The notes under the pieces are model-generated. The model did no database searches and had not been told where the DNA came from. It worked only from the letters and a program-made list of their open reading frames with translations. From Collodictyon triciliatum (Eukaryota; CRuMs): a DNA stretch of 36,331 nucleotides. Location: the NCBI GenBank assembly GCA_043381765.1, contig JBHJMP010001117.1, positions 1 through 36,331 of the forward strand, read 5' to 3'. Below, one piece after another: positions 35,501 through 36,331 of this stretch. A program made the translations under genes and the position numbers. Each line of letters begins with the position of its first letter. Position 1 is the stretch's first letter.

Positions 35501-36182
35501 CTAAGAAGTCGTCGGTCTGGTAATCATCTAGCGACTCATCATCATCCTCGTCCTCATCGCTGTCGCTCTTACTCGCGCTGTCATCATCACTGTCTTCGTC
35601 ATCGTCCAAATCCCTTCGTTTTGCCCGGCGTGATTTTTTCTTTTTGCTGCTTCTGCCATCACCGCCCCCGTCTTCATCGCTGGAATCCTTCTCCACTGCC
35701 TCGTCCTCCTCGCCGTCGTCTTCACCGTCTTGAGCAGATCGATCTTTAGACTTTTTGTGCTTCTTTTTCTTTTTCTTTTTCCTCTCGTGCTCCTTGTCTC
35801 TGTTCTTTTTCTTCTTGTGCCGACGAGCCGACTCATCGCCACTCTCGTTCTCATTGTCCTCCTCCTCGTTGTCCTCGTTGTCCTCGTTGTCTTCTTCCTG
35901 CCGCCGATGCTTTTTCTTCTTTTTCTTGTGCTTGTCTTTGTGTCTGTGTTTGCGGCTCGATCGCTCCCGCTCGTCCGGCGAATCGGCCCGTTCGTGGCCC
36001 TTTTTCTTTTTCTTTTTCTTCCTCGACTCGGACAACGCCGCTTCTGCGCCGGAGTCGCCTGCTGATTTCGACGGCCGATCACGCCTTTCACGTCGCGAAT
36101 CCTCCTCCTCTGACCGTGGCGATTCTGCGCCTGAAGCAGCGGATCCTTCTTCGCTGCTGTCTGCCCTTTCCTGGTCACTCAT
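26584..36182 (-). CDS. SPT6: SPT6 transcription elongation factor / histone chaperone
   Basis: Travels with RNA polymerase II and restores nucleosomes; its tandem SH2 domains bind the phosphorylated Rpb1 linker. Exons: 36182-35280, 35056-34965, 34731-34512, 34125-34054, 33832-33536, 33252-33076, 32888-32726, 32528-32383, 32201-31983, 31823-31665, 31469-31078, 30927-30816, 30637-30464, 30242-30167, 30033-29869, 29695-29483, 29214-29089, 28981-28817, 28619-28416, 28120-28024, 27704-27629, 27369-27274, 27159-26584: 4,920 nt, 1,639 residues. Residues 1-400 alternate acidic and Lys blocks, ending AYFGIDEADLDGPDE. Core marks: TDIPERYQ (about 425), a YqgF-like domain (817-960), a helix-hairpin-helix (YVPGFGKHKADDLLLK, about 1022-1037), VFRNCCAFLRI, TRIHLTE, an S1 domain (about 1185-1260, KLDNGLDASI), an SH2 arginine motif (FIFRPSSKGAHHLSLSF) and a second SH2 (YVTPI, STVPYCIHL, SITPNGYK). 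The tail is His-Ser and Pro-rich (HSHSHSHSHYSHSHSHSRS). Three splice choices are unusual (see findings). Confidence 0.97.
26794..26910 (-). other. Stop-free 117-nt optional intron in the SPT6 tail
   Basis: Donor gtatgc (26910) and acceptor ccaacag (to 26794) lie at codon borders inside the last SPT6 exon. The segment is AT-rich between GC-rich flanks, 3n long (39 codons) and open in the SPT6 frame. Either it is removed, shortening the tail by 39 residues, or it is retained as coding. Confidence 0.5.
29362..29460. repeat. (AAAC)n tetranucleotide array in an SPT6 intron
   Basis: About 24 perfect copies of ACAA, between SPT6 exons 16 and 17, only about 20 nt from the donor of exon 16 (exon ends 29483). 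On the sense (minus) strand it is (TTTG)n and could act as a pyrimidine-rich spacer. Confidence 0.97.
34759..34938. repeat. 9-bp minisatellite with two unit variants in SPT6 intron 2
   Basis: About twenty copies of GAAATAGAT or GGAATAGAT on the plus strand. GGA-type units cluster at the left (34768-34845), with GAA-type units forming a uniform right block, followed by (GA)n at 34936-34953. Unit length nine keeps all frames open and gives spurious EIDGID-type and SSISSIPS-type translations. Confidence 0.97.
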
Positions 36183-36224
36183 ATCCCGCTGCGGTAGGGA
36201 CGCGAGAGAAAGGTTTTTTTGTTT

Positions 36225-36331
36225 TTGTTTTTTTTGTTTTGTTTTGTTTGTTTGTTTGTTTGTTTGTTTGTTTGTTTGTTTGTTTGTTTGTTTGTTTGTT
36301 TGTTTGTTTGTTTGTTTGTTTGTTTTTTTGT
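36225..36331. repeat. (TTTG)n tetranucleotide array upstream of SPT6
   Basis: About 24 copies of GTTT at the right edge of the window, starting about 45 nt before the SPT6 ATG (on the minus strand CAAA). It therefore lies in the 5' leader or core promoter and continues beyond the window. Confidence 0.95.

Noticed and set aside
35219-36065. Plus-strand frames rich in His/Arg or Leu/Val opposite the first SPT6 exon
   Set aside because: Antisense shadows of the Lys/Asp/Glu-rich SPT6 N-terminus.
1-36331. tRNA, rRNA or transposon genes
   Set aside because: I saw no tRNA box A/B pairs with foldable arms, no rRNA segments, and no transposase, reverse transcriptase or terminal repeats.

Overview
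This is intron-dense eukaryotic nuclear DNA: AT-rich, full of simple repeats and interrupted by five assembly gaps (N runs). Genes have many small exons (about 30-400 nt) and short GT-AG introns. Every main gene is a eukaryotic family. The style (protist-length introns, tetra-, penta- and nonanucleotide arrays in introns) suggests a free-living protist. A rhizarian such as a foraminiferan is my best guess, but the lineage cannot be proven from this window.

Layout, left to right. (1) 129-3502 (+): 3' part of a GAF-domain cyclic-nucleotide phosphodiesterase; its 5' end lies outside the window. (2) 4142-6833 (-): a TMEM184/Ost-alpha-type seven-helix membrane protein, convergent with gene 1 across an 8-bp repeat array. 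(3) 8358-9433 (-): an unidentified five-exon gene with one hydrophobic segment and a Cys-rich end. (4) 9584-10145 (+): weak candidate exons. (5) 10944-14589 (+): a TPX2-like spindle-assembly factor with an Aurora-binding-type N-terminus. (6) 15263 to about 17760 (+): an ADCK1/UbiB-family atypical kinase with a presequence-like N-terminus. (7) about 18081-18469 (+): a Mei2-like RNA-binding domain. Genes 6 and 7 are both cut by N gaps. (8) 19559-19810 (+): a tiny two-exon, two-helix membrane protein candidate. (9) 20148-20471, 21293-23132 and 23376-23488 (-): three unidentified genes or parts of genes. (10) 25672-26283 (+): an intronless reading frame broken by one stop and three same-direction frame shifts, probably a retro-pseudogene. 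(11) 26584-36182 (-): a complete SPT6 transcription-elongation factor, 23 exons and 1,639 codons plus stop.

The exon chains of SPT6, TMEM184, the 21-23 kb gene and the 8.4-9.4 kb gene were built by hand from splice sites and reading phase. Each sums to an exact multiple of three with no internal stop, which supports both the models and the sequence quality. Nothing indicates an operon or co-regulated pathway. The genes serve separate housekeeping roles: cyclic-nucleotide signalling, membrane transport, mitosis, mitochondrial kinase function, RNA binding and chromatin/transcription.

Points of most interest are the broken intronless locus at 25.7-26.3 kb, several introns that do not fit ordinary GT-AG splicing, a stop-free 117-nt intron in the SPT6 tail, and the impossible gene spacing across the 215-N gap.
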